A DNA stretch of 64,000 nt from PALSA-610 sp038213435 (GCA_038213435.1 JBBQTI010000017.1:1-64000), one strand, 5' to 3'; shown: positions 1-10,144, counted from the first letter of the stretch. Made by a program: numbers and translations. The notes: generated by a model from the letters alone, not told the origin.

Positions 1-1533
<1,533 letters not shown>

Positions 1534-1550
1534 GGCTGACTCTCTCTCGT

Positions 1551-1949
1551 TTACCTACGGGCCTCGAACCGGGCGACCACCGCGCTCCGTACCGGGACGA
1601 GGTCGCGCCGGTACTGACGGTGCGCGGCTTCCACCTGCCGCTCGGCCTCGCGCTGTAGCGCGTCGAGCCTCGCCTCCAGCTCGGCGATCTGTTCGCGCGC
1701 GACGGCCAGATCGTTCTCGAGGGCCAGGATGCGCTGCACCCCCGCCAGGGAGACGCCGTCGTTCGTGAGGTCCTGGATCCGGCGCAGCAGCGCGATGTCG
1801 CGGTCGGAATACCGGCGGCTGCGGCCGCTCGTGCGCGCGGGGGAGAGAAGTCCCTTGCGTTCGTAGATGCGCAACGTCTGCGGGTGCACCCCGGCGAGCT
1901 CGGCCGCGACCGAGATCACGTACAGGGCCCTCGCGTCAATGTCCATCAC
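1551..1949 (-). CDS. hspR: Heat-shock repressor HspR (MerR family)
   Basis: MerR-type repressor of the dnaK and clpB heat-shock genes; in actinobacteria it binds HAIR inverted repeats together with DnaK. 132 residues, the usual HspR size. Seen: N-terminal winged-helix region with HPQTLRIYERKGLL and RRYSDRDIALLRRI (about residues 21-60), then a coiled coil rich in Leu/Glu/Ala. It lacks the C-terminal effector domain of metal- or drug-sensing MerR proteins. The first Met codon overlaps the dnaJ stop by 4 nt (1946-1949), so the two are translationally coupled. Identity rests on motif plus location inside the dnaK operon. Confidence 0.95.
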   Translation of the reverse strand: MMDIDARALYVISVAAELAGVHPQTLRIYERKGLLSPARTSGRSRRYSDRDIALLRRIQDLTNDGVSLAGVQRILALENDLAVAREQIAELEARLDALQREAERQVEAAHRQYRRDLVPVRSAVVARFEARR

Positions 1950-3115
1950 GTGTCTCCATCACGCTTCCTCCGGTCTTGCGCCGAGGCGAACCGCGCGGCC
2001 CGCGGGTCGTCGTCGAGCACCGCGGCGAGCGCATCGATCGCCTCGCGTTGCGTGCTCGACAGGTTGATCGGGACCTGCACCTCGACCGTGACGAGCAGGT
2101 CACCCGGCTTCCCGCGCCCGTCGGCGGCGACACCTTTCCCGCGCACGCGCAGGACCTTGCCGCTCGGCGTCCCGGCGGGGATCCGAACGGTGACGGGTGC
2201 GTCGAGCGTCGGCACCTTGACGTCGGCGCCGAGCGCGGATTCGGGGAACGTGACCGGCAGACGCAACGTCAGGTCGTCGCCATTGCGCCCGAACAACGCG
2301 TGCCCGCTCACGTGCACGATTACGAACAGATCGCCGGCCGGACCGCCGTTGGCTCCGGCGCCACCGCGGCCCTTCACCCGGATGCGTTGGCCGTCGTCCA
2401 CGCCCGCCGGGATCCGCACCTTGACCTCGCGGGCGCGTACCTCGACGCCGCGACCGTTACAGGTCGGACACGGGTGGGGGAGTATCTGACCGCGTCCGGC
2501 GCACGTCGGGCACACCTGCGAGAACGAGAACGGGCCCTGGTCGTCGGCGATGGTCCCCGCGCCGTGGCACTGGGGACACGTCTCCGGCATCGAGCCCGGC
2601 GCCGCGCCGGAACCCGCGCACGTCGAGCACGTCGCGTCGGCGCGGAAACGCACCGTCGACGTGACACCCCGGATGGCGTCCTCGAAGGACAGGTGCAATT
2701 CGGTCTCGAGGTCGCGGCCCCGTTGCGGTCCGGTCGCAACGCGCGTGCGCCGGCGGCCTCCACCACCGAACAGGTTGCCGAAGATGTCGCCCAGCCCGCC
2801 GCCGTCGGTCTCGAAGCGGAACGTCCGGCCGCCGCCGGGTCCGAATCCGCCGGATCCGCCTGGTGCGCCGCCGGCCGCGACCATCTCGCGAACCTCGTCG
2901 TACTCGGCGCGCCTCGTGGGATCGCTGAGGATGTCGTATGCCGCGGAGATCTCCTTGAAACGTTCCTCGGCTTCGGCGTTGCCCGGATTCGCGTCGGGGT
3001 GGAGCTGCTTGGCGAGTTTCTTGAACGCGCGCGACAAATCCTTGTCGGTCGCGCTCGGGGACACACCGAGGACCGCGTAGTAGTCCTTCTCCAACCACTC
3101 GCGCTGTGCTGTCAC
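1946..3115 (-). CDS. dnaJ: Chaperone DnaJ (type I Hsp40)
   Basis: Co-chaperone that delivers clients to DnaK and stimulates its ATPase. 389 residues from a GTG at 3115 whose GTGA overlaps the grpE stop, which decides the start; an open frame reaches 21 codons further but lies inside grpE. Domains in order: J domain with the HPD motif at 39-41, a Gly/Phe-rich linker, a zinc-finger domain with four CxxCxGxG repeats (CSTCAGSG, CPQCHGAG, CPTCAGRG, CPTCNGRG), and the C-terminal beta-sandwich client-binding domains. The complete zinc domain makes this a full type I protein rather than CbpA-like. Confidence 0.97.
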   Translation of the reverse strand: MTAQREWLEKDYYAVLGVSPSATDKDLSRAFKKLAKQLHPDANPGNAEAEERFKEISAAYDILSDPTRRAEYDEVREMVAAGGAPGGSGGFGPGGGRTFRFETDGGGLGDIFGNLFGGGGRRRTRVATGPQRGRDLETELHLSFEDAIRGVTSTVRFRADATCSTCAGSGAAPGSMPETCPQCHGAGTIADDQGPFSFSQVCPTCAGRGQILPHPCPTCNGRGVEVRAREVKVRIPAGVDDGQRIRVKGRGGAGANGGPAGDLFVIVHVSGHALFGRNGDDLTLRLPVTFPESALGADVKVPTLDAPVTVRIPAGTPSGKVLRVRGKGVAADGRGKPGDLLVTVEVQVPINLSSTQREAIDALAAVLDDDPRAARFASAQDRRKRDGDT

Positions 3116-3645
3116 TCCGGCTTCTTCCTCGTCACCTTCACCATCGCGGGACGCAGCACGCGTCCCTTCAACTTCCATCCGGTGCGCAACACATCTTCGA
3201 CGTGCGGCTCACCGTCGCCATCGTCCTGCAACACGGCTTCGTGCTCGTTGGGATCGAACGGTGCATCCTTGGCCTCGATGCGCTCGAGTCCCGCCCGCTC
3301 CATCACGGCGATCAGCTCCGCGTAGACGAGGTCGATGCCCTTGCGCACCTTCTCGTCGACGTCGCTTCCGTCGAGATTCCTCACCGCGAGCTCGAAGCTG
3401 TCGAGCACCGGTAGCAGCTGCTCGAGCAGCCGTTCCGTGGCTCGCTCCACCAAGGCGGTCTGCTCACGCGCGACGCGCTTGCGGTAGTTCTCGAAGTCGG
3501 CCTGCAGGCGCCGAGTCGTGTCGAGCAGGTCGTCGCGCTCGCGTTGCAACGACGCGAGATCGCTTTCGAACTGCGCGGCTTCCTCGGCGCCCGGGTCCGA
3601 TGGTTCCGGAGACGGGACAGTCGTTTCGCTGTTCGCATCCGTCAT
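3112..3645 (-). CDS. grpE: Nucleotide exchange factor GrpE
   Basis: Releases ADP from DnaK in the chaperone cycle. 177 residues: an acidic, disordered N-terminus, a long coiled coil (LASLQRERDDLLDTTRRLQ) and the GrpE signature FENYRKRVAREQ, then the beta wing ending with VLRPAMVKVTRKKPE, a typical GrpE C-terminus. It begins 6 nt after the dnaK stop and overlaps dnaJ by 4 nt, so dnaK, grpE and dnaJ are surely one transcript. Confidence 0.97.
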   Translation of the reverse strand: MTDANSETTVPSPEPSDPGAEEAAQFESDLASLQRERDDLLDTTRRLQADFENYRKRVAREQTALVERATERLLEQLLPVLDSFELAVRNLDGSDVDEKVRKGIDLVYAELIAVMERAGLERIEAKDAPFDPNEHEAVLQDDGDGEPHVEDVLRTGWKLKGRVLRPAMVKVTRKKPE

Positions 3646-3651
3646 GACGGA

Positions 3652-5493
3652 TTACGCGCTCTGCTGGTCGTCGTCGACGATCTCGGCGTCGGCCACCTCG
3701 TCGTCCGAACCCTGCGAATCACCACCCGACGTACCGCCTGCCGCCGACTGCTGCGCCTGCACGTTCTGGTACAGCCGCCGCGTGAAGTCGTTGCTGGCCG
3801 CAAGCAGCAATTCGTGCGCGTGCTTGATCGCGTCGATGTCGGGGGCGGCGAGCGCCTCCTTCAAGTTCTTCAGCGCGACGTCGATCTTCTCCCGATCGTC
3901 GGCAGGCACCTTGTCGCCCTGCTCCTTCAGCAGGTTCTCGGTCTGCCACGCAAGCGTGTCGGCGGTGTTGCGCGTCTCGGCCTCTTCGCGCTTCTTGCGA
4001 TCCTCCTCCGCGTGGGCCTCGGCGTCCTTGATCATCTGGTTGATGTCGTCCTTGCCGAGCGCGGTGCCGCCCGAGATCACCATCGACTGCTCCTTGCCCG
4101 TGCCGAGATCCTTGGCCGACACGTGCACGATGCCGTTCGCGTCGATGTCGAACGTGACCTCGATCTGCGGGACGCTGCGGGGCGCCGGCGGCAAACCGGT
4201 GAGCGTGAACGTGCCCAACTGCTTGTTGCGGTAGGCCATCTCGCTCTCACCCTGGAGCACTTTGATCTCCACCGACGGCTGGTTGTCCTCGGCGGTGGTG
4301 AACACCTGCGAGCGCTTCACCGGGATGGTGCTGTTGCGCTCGATGATCTTCTCCATGATCTGACCGCGGGTCTCGATACCGAGCGACAGCGGCGTGACGT
4401 CGAGCAGGAGGATGTCCTTGACGTCGCCCTTGAGCACGCCCGCCTGGATCGACGCACCGGCGGCGACCGCCTCGTCGGGGTTCACACCCTTGTGCGGCTC
4501 CTTGCCGGTGAGCTCCGTAACCAGCTGGGTGACCGCGGGCATGCGCGTCGAGCCACCGACCAGGATCACGTGGTCGATCTTCGACTTGTCGAATCCGGCG
4601 TCGCGGATCGCCTGCTCGAACGGACCACGACACGCGTCGAGCAACTCGCGCGTCGTCTCCTGGAACCGCGCGCGGGTGAGCGTCAGCTCGAGGTGCAACG
4701 GTCCGTCGCTCGTCGCCGTGACGAACGGGAGATTGATCGTGGTCTCCTGCAACGTCGAGAGCTCGATCTTCGCCTTCTCCGCCGCTTCCTTCAGGCGCTG
4801 TGCGGCCATCTTGTCGACCGACAGGTCGACGCCGTGCGCGTTCTTGAACTCGCTGACCATCCAGTCGATGATGCGCTGGTCCCAGTCGTCGCCGCCCAGG
4901 TGCGTGTTCCCGGAGGTGCTCTTCACCTCGAACACGCCGTCACCGATCTCGAGGACGGAAACGTCGAACGTGCCGCCGCCGAGGTCGAAGACGAGGATCG
5001 TCTGGTCGCTGCCTTCCTTGTCGAGCCCGTATGCGAGGGCCGCCGCGGTCGGCTCGTTGATGATGCGCAGCACTTCGAGACCCGCGATCTCACCGGCCTC
5101 CTTGGTGGCCTGGCGCTGCGCGTCGTCGAAGTAGGCCGGAACGGTGATGACGGCCTGGGTGACGGCCTGGCCCAGGTAACTCTCTGCGTCGCGCTTCAGC
5201 TTCTGCAAGATGCGTGCGCTGATCTCCTGCGCGTTGTACGCCTTGCCGTCGATGTCGATCTTCCAGTCCGTGCCCATGTGGCGCTTGACGGAACGGATCG
5301 TGCGATCGGGATTGGTGATCGCCTGGCGCTTGGCGACCTCGCCGACCAGGACCTCGCCCGTCTTCGAGAACGCGACCACCGACGGGGTGGTGCGGCTGCC
5401 CTCGGCGTTGGGGATGACGACGGGCTCACCGGCCTCGAGCGCCGAGACGACTGAGTTGGTTGTACCGAGGTCGATACCGACCGCGTTGGCCAT
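3652..5493 (-). CDS. dnaK: Molecular chaperone DnaK (Hsp70)
   Basis: Central Hsp70 of the cytoplasm: ATP-driven binding and release of unfolded segments, and co-repressor of HspR in actinobacteria. 613 residues. Seen: phosphate-binding GIDLGTTNS at the N-terminus, IINEPTAAALAYG, VFDLGGGTFDVS and LVGGSTRMPAV of the nucleotide-binding domain, the substrate-binding domain (LDVTPLSLGIET) and a lid ending in an acidic tail. Start is the ATG at 5493: GGAGGAAACC just upstream is the ribosome-binding site, so the in-frame GTG four codons earlier is not used. First gene of the heat-shock operon. Confidence 0.98.
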   Translation of the reverse strand: MANAVGIDLGTTNSVVSALEAGEPVVIPNAEGSRTTPSVVAFSKTGEVLVGEVAKRQAITNPDRTIRSVKRHMGTDWKIDIDGKAYNAQEISARILQKLKRDAESYLGQAVTQAVITVPAYFDDAQRQATKEAGEIAGLEVLRIINEPTAAALAYGLDKEGSDQTILVFDLGGGTFDVSVLEIGDGVFEVKSTSGNTHLGGDDWDQRIIDWMVSEFKNAHGVDLSVDKMAAQRLKEAAEKAKIELSTLQETTINLPFVTATSDGPLHLELTLTRARFQETTRELLDACRGPFEQAIRDAGFDKSKIDHVILVGGSTRMPAVTQLVTELTGKEPHKGVNPDEAVAAGASIQAGVLKGDVKDILLLDVTPLSLGIETRGQIMEKIIERNSTIPVKRSQVFTTAEDNQPSVEIKVLQGESEMAYRNKQLGTFTLTGLPPAPRSVPQIEVTFDIDANGIVHVSAKDLGTGKEQSMVISGGTALGKDDINQMIKDAEAHAEEDRKKREEAETRNTADTLAWQTENLLKEQGDKVPADDREKIDVALKNLKEALAAPDIDAIKHAHELLLAASNDFTRRLYQNVQAQQSAAGGTSGGDSQGSDDEVADAEIVDDDQQSA

Positions 5494-5516
5494 GGTTTCC
5501 TCCACGAGAAGTCAGA

Positions 5517-5559
5517 CTTGAGTGCGAACGACCGTATAACTTGACAATGGTGTTGTCAG
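5517..5559 (-). promoter_or_regulatory. Putative dnaK promoter with HAIR-like half-site and inverted repeat
   Basis: On the minus strand a -35-like CTGACA (5559-5554) and a -10-like TACGGT (5536-5531) are 17 bp apart. A single ACTCAAG, one arm of the HspR HAIR consensus, covers 5523-5517 near the expected transcription start; the second arm is poorly matched. A perfect inverted repeat TGACAA-N5-TTGTCA spans 5542-5558 and overlaps the -35 region. HspR control is expected from the operon content; the assignment of these bases is inference. Confidence 0.4.
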
Positions 5560-5600
5560 ATTCCCGCCGGGCCGGGAAATTACCGGCTTTTGGTCGGAAC

Positions 5601-5629
5601 GTGACGGGCATGGCGCAAGCCGTTAGATT
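5601..5629 (+). promoter_or_regulatory. Promoter for a leaderless mRNA of the cyclic-nucleotide-binding gene
   Basis: GTGACG (5601-5606) and TAGATT (5624-5629) are separated by 17 bp and the start codon ATG begins 8 nt after the -10 box, so transcription should begin at or next to the A of the ATG. There is no ribosome-binding site in between. The same TAGATTTCG core recurs just upstream of the Fe-S oxidoreductase gene at 6179-6187. Confidence 0.5.
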
Positions 5630-5636
5630 TCGCCCC

Positions 5637-6062
5637 ATGGCTCGTCGCGACGCGTTCATCGACCACCTCCAGCAGGTTCCCCTCTTCGCGGCCTGCTCCC
5701 GCAAGGACCTCCAGCTGGTGGCGCGCCGGGCGGAGGACGTTCGGGTCCCGGCGGGCAAGAGCCTCATCTCGGAGGGTGAGACGGGCCACGAATTCTTCGT
5801 GATCCTCGAGGGCACGGCCCGGGTGTCCCGGCACGGCCGCAAGATCGCGGTCCTCGGCCCGGGCGACGCGTTCGGCGAGCTCGCGCTGCTCGAGAAAGCG
5901 CCCCGCAACTCCACCATCGTCGCCGAGACCGACATGGAGCTCGTCGTGCTCGGCCAGCGCGAATTCGCGGGCCTCATCGACGAGGTTCCCGGCTTCGCCC
6001 GCAAGCTCCTGGCAGGAATGGCGCACCGCCTGCGAGAGGCCGACGCCCGCTCGGTTCAATAA
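5637..6062 (+). CDS. Single-domain cyclic-nucleotide-binding protein
   Basis: 141 residues consisting almost wholly of one Crp-type cyclic-nucleotide-binding domain. The phosphate-binding cassette is FGELALLEKAPRNSTI (79-94), with Glu81 and Arg90 in the places that hold the cyclic phosphate and ribose in cAMP binders. No helix-turn-helix follows, so it is not a Crp-like transcription factor; it may act by protein contact or as a nucleotide sink. The start ATG at 5637 is chosen because a good promoter ends 7 nt before it. It is transcribed away from dnaK and precedes the Fe-S oxidoreductase by 131 bp. Partner unknown. Confidence 0.8.
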   Translation: MARRDAFIDHLQQVPLFAACSRKDLQLVARRAEDVRVPAGKSLISEGETGHEFFVILEGTARVSRHGRKIAVLGPGDAFGELALLEKAPRNSTIVAETDMELVVLGQREFAGLIDEVPGFARKLLAGMAHRLREADARSVQ

Positions 6063-6193
6063 TTCTTTGCGTTTGGCCGGCTGAGCGGCGGGCTGCGCCC
6101 GCGATGTGAGGCTGCGCAAATGCGCGAGCGACTGTTGGTCTTCGTGGCTCGGATCGACCTCTGTCTCGCTTGAGCTTGTAGATTTCGGGCGCG

Positions 6194-8401
6194 ATGCGAC
6201 TGCCTCGGGCTCATCAGGTCGTTCTCGGTGTCGGCGTTGCGATGTTCGTGTTCGTCATCGCGAGCGGGGTCATACCGGCGATCACGGGCTGGCACGACCA
6301 TTCGCCGGTGCAGCGCGAGGTCTTCGTCAACGTGCCCACGGCGTTGAAGGTGGCGTTCTACGGAGCGGTCGCCACGATGCTGCTCATCGTCGCGTGGCTC
6401 GCGTCGCTGCGGGTCCGAAACTACGAGCGGGGCCGCGCCGACGACCGGCGCACGACGCGCAAGAACGTCGAGAAGCGCGCGAAGAGCTACCGCCGCGGCG
6501 TGTGGATGCAGACGCTGTTGCGCGATCCCGCCGCCGGCCTCATGCACTCGTTCCTCTACTTCGGATTCGTCTCGCTGTTCATCGTGACCGTGCTCAGCGA
6601 GGCCGACCACCAACTCCCCGACCGCTTCAAGTTCCTCCACGGCCAGACGTACGAGGCCTACTCGGCGGGCGCGGAGATCGCGGGTCTCATGTTCCTCGTC
6701 GGCATCGTGTGGGCCATCTCCCGGCGCTATGTGCAACGCCCGTACCGCATTCGCATCAAGACGCGGCCCGAGGACGCGCTCATCCTCGGCACGTTCCTCG
6801 TCATCGGGCTCTCGGGCTTCTTCGTCGAAGCCGCGCGCATCGCGTGGGAGGGCAAGCCCGACATCGAGAAGTGGTCATTCGTCGGATACCCGCTCGCCAA
6901 CCTCGTCGACACGTGGTCGCGGCACACTCTCGAGATCACACACCGCTGGCTGTGGGGCGCGCACGTGGTCGCGTTCCTCGTCTTCCTCGCGATCCTGCCG
7001 ACCACGAAGCTGCGACACATGTTCACCTCACCCATGAACATGTACCTGAGCGATCGCGACCGGCCCAAAGGCGCGATGAAGCCCATGCCGAACCTCATGG
7101 AGACGGAGCTCGAGAGCTTCGGAGCGGTGAAGATCGAGGACTTCACGTGGAAGCAACTGATGGACACCGACGCGTGCACCGTCTGCGGGCGATGCACGTC
7201 CGTGTGCCCGGCGCACGCGACCGGCAAGCCCCTCGACCCCCGCGAGATCGTGTTGAAGGTCGGCGAAGTGATGGCCGCAACCGGCGATCCGGTCGTTTCC
7301 CCGCCCGTCGGCGTCGACCGAGACATCTCGATCGGTGTCGACAGCGTGTTCGAACGCGTCTCGCCGGAGGAGGTCTGGGCGTGCACGAGCTGTAAGGCCT
7401 GCGACGAGATCTGCCCGGTCAACATCGAGATCCTCGACAAGATCCTCGACATGCGCCGCTACCTCACGCTGATGGAGAGCGACTTCCCGACCGAGCTCGG
7501 CAACACGTTCCGGTCGATGGAGAACGCGGCGAACGCGTACGGCCTGAACCAGGGCGACCGCGGCGATTGGGTGAGCTCGCTCGAAGGCGTCGCGATCGTC
7601 GAACCGGGGGGTGCGTTCGACCACGAGTACCTCTACTTCGTCGGTTGCGCGGGCAGCTTCGACGACCGCAACAAGAAGACGTCCCGCGCCCTTGCCAAGC
7701 TGCTGCAGCGCGCGGGCATCGACTTCGCGATCCTCGGGCCGAGCGAGATGTGCAACGGCGACCAGGCGCGCCGCGCGGGCAACGAGTACATCTTCCAGAT
7801 GCTCGCGATGCAGAACGTCGAGACGTTCGACGGCATGGGTGTGAAGAAGATCATCACGCAATGCCCGCACTGCTTCAACGTGTTGAAGAACGACTACCCG
7901 CAACTCGGCGGCAACTACGAGGTCGTCCACCATTCGCAGCTGCTCGACGAGCTCGTGCGCGACGGACGGCTCTCACTCGAGGGCGCGACGCTCGAAGAGC
8001 GCGTCACCTACCACGACTCCTGCTATCTCGGACGGCACAACGACGTCTACCTCGCGCCCCGGCGCGTCGTCGGGTCGCTGGCCGGCATCGACCTCGTCGA
8101 GATGCCGCGCAACGGCACGCGGGGCATGTGCTGCGGCGCGGGCGGCGCGCGCATGTGGATGGAGGAGCACACCGGCAAGAAGGTGAACACCGAACGCAGC
8201 CAGGAGGCGATCGCGACGGGCGCGTCCCGAATCGCGGTCGCGTGCCCGTTCTGCTACGTGATGTTCGACGACGGCGTGAAGGGCGAGGGCAAGGACGAAG
8301 AGGTTCGCGTTCAGGACATCGCGGAGATGCTCTGGGAGGCCATAGAGAACGGCACTATCGCGGACGCCCCGGCTGGAAGCACGTTCACGCCCGGAATCTG
8401 A
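6194..8401 (+). CDS. Membrane Fe-S oxidoreductase, fused HdrE/HdrD-like (NarI-like membrane part, two 4Fe-4S, two CCG domains)
   Basis: 735 residues. N-terminal third carries several membrane helices and His residues that resemble the heme-b quinol-binding NarI/HdrE family. Then two 4Fe-4S motifs, CTVCGRCTSVCP from Cys328 and CTSCKACDEICP from Cys397, followed by two CCG (DUF3450-like, HdrD/GlpC) domains, including YHDSCYLGRHN and MCCGAGGARMW. This order is that of heterodisulfide-reductase-like electron-transfer proteins linked to the quinone pool, found widely in actinobacteria next to fatty-acid oxidation genes. Electron donor and acceptor cannot be read from the sequence. A TAGATT -10-like box ends 9 nt before the ATG. 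Family sure, substrate not. Confidence 0.88.
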   Translation: MRLPRAHQVVLGVGVAMFVFVIASGVIPAITGWHDHSPVQREVFVNVPTALKVAFYGAVATMLLIVAWLASLRVRNYERGRADDRRTTRKNVEKRAKSYRRGVWMQTLLRDPAAGLMHSFLYFGFVSLFIVTVLSEADHQLPDRFKFLHGQTYEAYSAGAEIAGLMFLVGIVWAISRRYVQRPYRIRIKTRPEDALILGTFLVIGLSGFFVEAARIAWEGKPDIEKWSFVGYPLANLVDTWSRHTLEITHRWLWGAHVVAFLVFLAILPTTKLRHMFTSPMNMYLSDRDRPKGAMKPMPNLMETELESFGAVKIEDFTWKQLMDTDACTVCGRCTSVCPAHATGKPLDPREIVLKVGEVMAATGDPVVSPPVGVDRDISIGVDSVFERVSPEEVWACTSCKACDEICPVNIEILDKILDMRRYLTLMESDFPTELGNTFRSMENAANAYGLNQGDRGDWVSSLEGVAIVEPGGAFDHEYLYFVGCAGSFDDRNKKTSRALAKLLQRAGIDFAILGPSEMCNGDQARRAGNEYIFQMLAMQNVETFDGMGVKKIITQCPHCFNVLKNDYPQLGGNYEVVHHSQLLDELVRDGRLSLEGATLEERVTYHDSCYLGRHNDVYLAPRRVVGSLAGIDLVEMPRNGTRGMCCGAGGARMWMEEHTGKKVNTERSQEAIATGASRIAVACPFCYVMFDDGVKGEGKDEEVRVQDIAEMLWEAIENGTIADAPAGSTFTPGI

Positions 8402-8407
8402 ACCCGC

Positions 8408-9319
8408 TCATTTCTCCGATTCGTCGTCCTCGTCGAACGCCTTGTTCCACCAGGTCTCGCCCGCCGCAGGCGGAGACGCGGGCGCGGGCCGATCGGCTTG
8501 CGACGACGGATCCTCTTGCGCCGGTTCGGGCGCGGGTGGCGTCGGTGGTGGAGAGGGTGGCGCGTTCCATGCCGGCGGCGCCGGCGGCGGCGAACCCCAT
8601 TGGGGCGGCGCGTCCGTCGGCGGCGGCGCACCCCAGGTCGGGGGAGGTGGCTGCGGTGGCGCGCCCCAAGCCGGCGGGGGCGGCGGAGCAGCACCGGGCG
8701 GTGCCCAACCGGGCGCGCCCGGTTGCGGATACGCGTATTGATACGGCGGCGCCCCTTGATAAGAGGCCGCCGACGGTGGCGCGCCCGGGAGCGGTCGCCC
8801 GGCGGCGGCGAGCGCGACGACATACGTGCCGGCCGCCATGTCGCCGATGCGCCGATGCGGCTGCGTGAGGAGCGCGACCAAGAGGCCGACGACGAAGCAG
8901 GCGCCGTCGACAACCAGCAGGAGCCACCGTACGAACGCGCGTCCGACGCCACAAGGCTCGCCCTGCGCGTTCACGACCCGGAGGCGCACGATCATCTTGC
9001 CGATGCTCGCGCCCGTGATGCCTTGCAGCACAACGAGGTCGAGGAAGCTCACGAGCGCCGAGGTTCCGTAGCCCGCCGCCGCCCCGCCGTTCTTCCAGGT
9101 GTAGACGCGGGAACCGTACTGCAGACACTGTCCGCTGAAACCGCGGTCGCGCAGTATCTGGCAGGCGCCGGATGGCGCGTGCGTATACGCATTGTTCTTG
9201 GTCAAGGCCATGACCGCGATGAAGACCCCGGAAATGAGCAGCGAGTCGACGATGTACGCGACGATTCGCCGGCCCATGACCGCCGTCGGATCACCCGGAG
9301 GCTGCATTCCGTACGCCAT
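8408..9319 (-). CDS. RDD family membrane protein with proline-rich C-terminal tail
   Basis: 303 residues from the ATG at 9319; an in-frame GTG eight codons upstream (9343) is possible. Seen: RDD-type start (MGRRIVAYIVDSLLISG), three or so membrane helices, GASIGKMIVRLRVVN and the helix FVRWLLLVVDGACFVVGLLVALL, then IGDMAAGTYVV. After residue about 170 the chain is a Pro/Ala/Gly-rich tail (repeats of APPPPPAWGAPP type) of roughly 130 residues that should be cytoplasmic. RDD proteins are integral membrane proteins of mostly unknown role, some acting as ion exchangers. It converges with the oxidoreductase, 6 bp apart. The low-complexity tail is the oddity. Confidence 0.85.
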   Translation of the reverse strand: MAYGMQPPGDPTAVMGRRIVAYIVDSLLISGVFIAVMALTKNNAYTHAPSGACQILRDRGFSGQCLQYGSRVYTWKNGGAAAGYGTSALVSFLDLVVLQGITGASIGKMIVRLRVVNAQGEPCGVGRAFVRWLLLVVDGACFVVGLLVALLTQPHRRIGDMAAGTYVVALAAAGRPLPGAPPSAASYQGAPPYQYAYPQPGAPGWAPPGAAPPPPPAWGAPPQPPPPTWGAPPPTDAPPQWGSPPPAPPAWNAPPSPPPTPPAPEPAQEDPSSQADRPAPASPPAAGETWWNKAFDEDDESEK

Positions 9320-9398
9320 ACGCCCTCGATTCTCCCCCACCACGAGCCTCGCGCGGGCGGATGCCGGTCAGAGGTGTTTTGGTAGCCTGCGCGCGCCC

Positions 9399-9469
9399 GC
9401 GGGCGTAGTTCAGCGGCAGAACATCAGCTTCCCAAGCTGAGAACGCGGGTTCGATTCCCGTCGCCCGCT
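9399..9469 (+). tRNA. tRNA-Gly (anticodon CCC)
   Basis: Folds into a cloverleaf: acceptor GCGGGCG/CGCCCGC, D-stem GTTC/GAAC, anticodon stem TCAGC/GCTGA with loop TTCCCAA, so anticodon CCC, and T-arm GCGGG-TTCGATT-CCCGT. CCA is not encoded. Its 3' end is followed within 80 bp by an integrase remnant, as expected for a tRNA used as an attachment site. Confidence 0.95.
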
Positions 9470-9548
9470 CTCTATGAAGGCAGGTCAGGGCGTATAGGCG
9501 AGCACGAGGTGCGATTGCGCGACCCGTTCAAAACGATTCCATCGCGCG

Positions 9549-9719
9549 TTATCGCGCGGAGCTCGCATCGCGCCGCGGCTTCGCATCCTGGACGAGATCG
9601 CCGAGCGCCGCCGCGAGCGCCGCGTCGCGGTCTCTCATTTCGTGCTGGTAGCAGCGCACCTCGGGCGATGCGTGACCGATCCGGTGCATGAGCTCCCGCG
9701 CGGTCGGTCGGGTCCGGGC
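9549..9719 (-). pseudogene. C-terminal remnant of a tyrosine recombinase (phage-type integrase)
   Basis: The last about 56 codons of an open frame read TARELMHRIGHASPEV followed by RCYQHEMRDRDAALAAALGDL. This matches the C-terminus of actinophage integrases, where ELM-RMGH-SP carries the catalytic Arg/His region context and the YQH carries the nucleophilic Tyr. Everything upstream (to 9899) no longer resembles a catalytic domain, so the gene is a stub. Its stop codon lies in the loop of a CGCGCG-TTAT-CGCGCG repeat (9543-9558). Lying 80 bp from tRNA-Gly, it is most likely the relic of an element integrated there. I did not find a second copy of the tRNA 3' end. Confidence 0.6.
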
Positions 9720-9939
9720 CACTGAACCGTCGCCCGCTACGCCGCTGCGCTCAGCGTCAACATCAGCTGGACCATCACGCCCGCCCGCACACCGGCGAAG
9801 CCCGCGGCGCGCCGAGCGCCGACCAAACGCGCGACGAAAGTGCGTCGCTGAGTTCCGACTCGAGCCTGACTCAGGCGCGAGCGCACCCGGGTGCGGCACG
9901 CGTAATCGCTCCCGATCGGGGCGATCTGTATTCGTACCT

Positions 9940-10134
9940 CTATTTCGAGTCGAATCGGATCACGCCGTCTAGGACGTCGAGCGCCGTGTGTTCGAGGGTT
10001 TGACCTGTCGCAGCAGCCCGGATCGTTAACCTGCCGAACGCTTCGGCAACGTCGCAGTCAGCTTGTGCGGCGATCATCCCGGCCGCTTGATGGACGTGAA
10101 GGCTCAGTTCGGGCACGTCTGCTTCGCCAGTCAT
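9940..10134 (-). CDS. Orphan ANTAR-domain protein (64 aa, possibly truncated)
   Basis: From the ATG at 10134 the product is 64 residues and consists only of an ANTAR-like RNA-binding domain: LHVHQAAGMIAAQADCDVAE, AFGRLTIRAAATG and ALDVLDGVIRF match the helix pattern of GAF-ANTAR regulators. ANTAR proteins stop transcription termination by binding paired RNA stem-loops. The sensory GAF domain that normally precedes it is absent, and the frame further upstream shows no similarity, so this is either a minimal ANTAR protein or the surviving 3' end of a longer gene. A 9-bp perfect hairpin lies directly in front of the start codon. Medium certainty. Confidence 0.55.
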   Translation of the reverse strand: MTGEADVPELSLHVHQAAGMIAAQADCDVAEAFGRLTIRAAATGQTLEHTALDVLDGVIRFDSK

Positions 10135-10144
10135 GGCCGTATCG

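Noticed and set aside
3544..5454. 636-codon plus-strand frame opposite dnaK
   Set aside because: Shadow of dnaK codon usage, no domain.
5517..5537. Full HAIR operator for HspR
   Set aside because: Only one arm (ACTCAAG) matches; the second arm has about three of seven bases.
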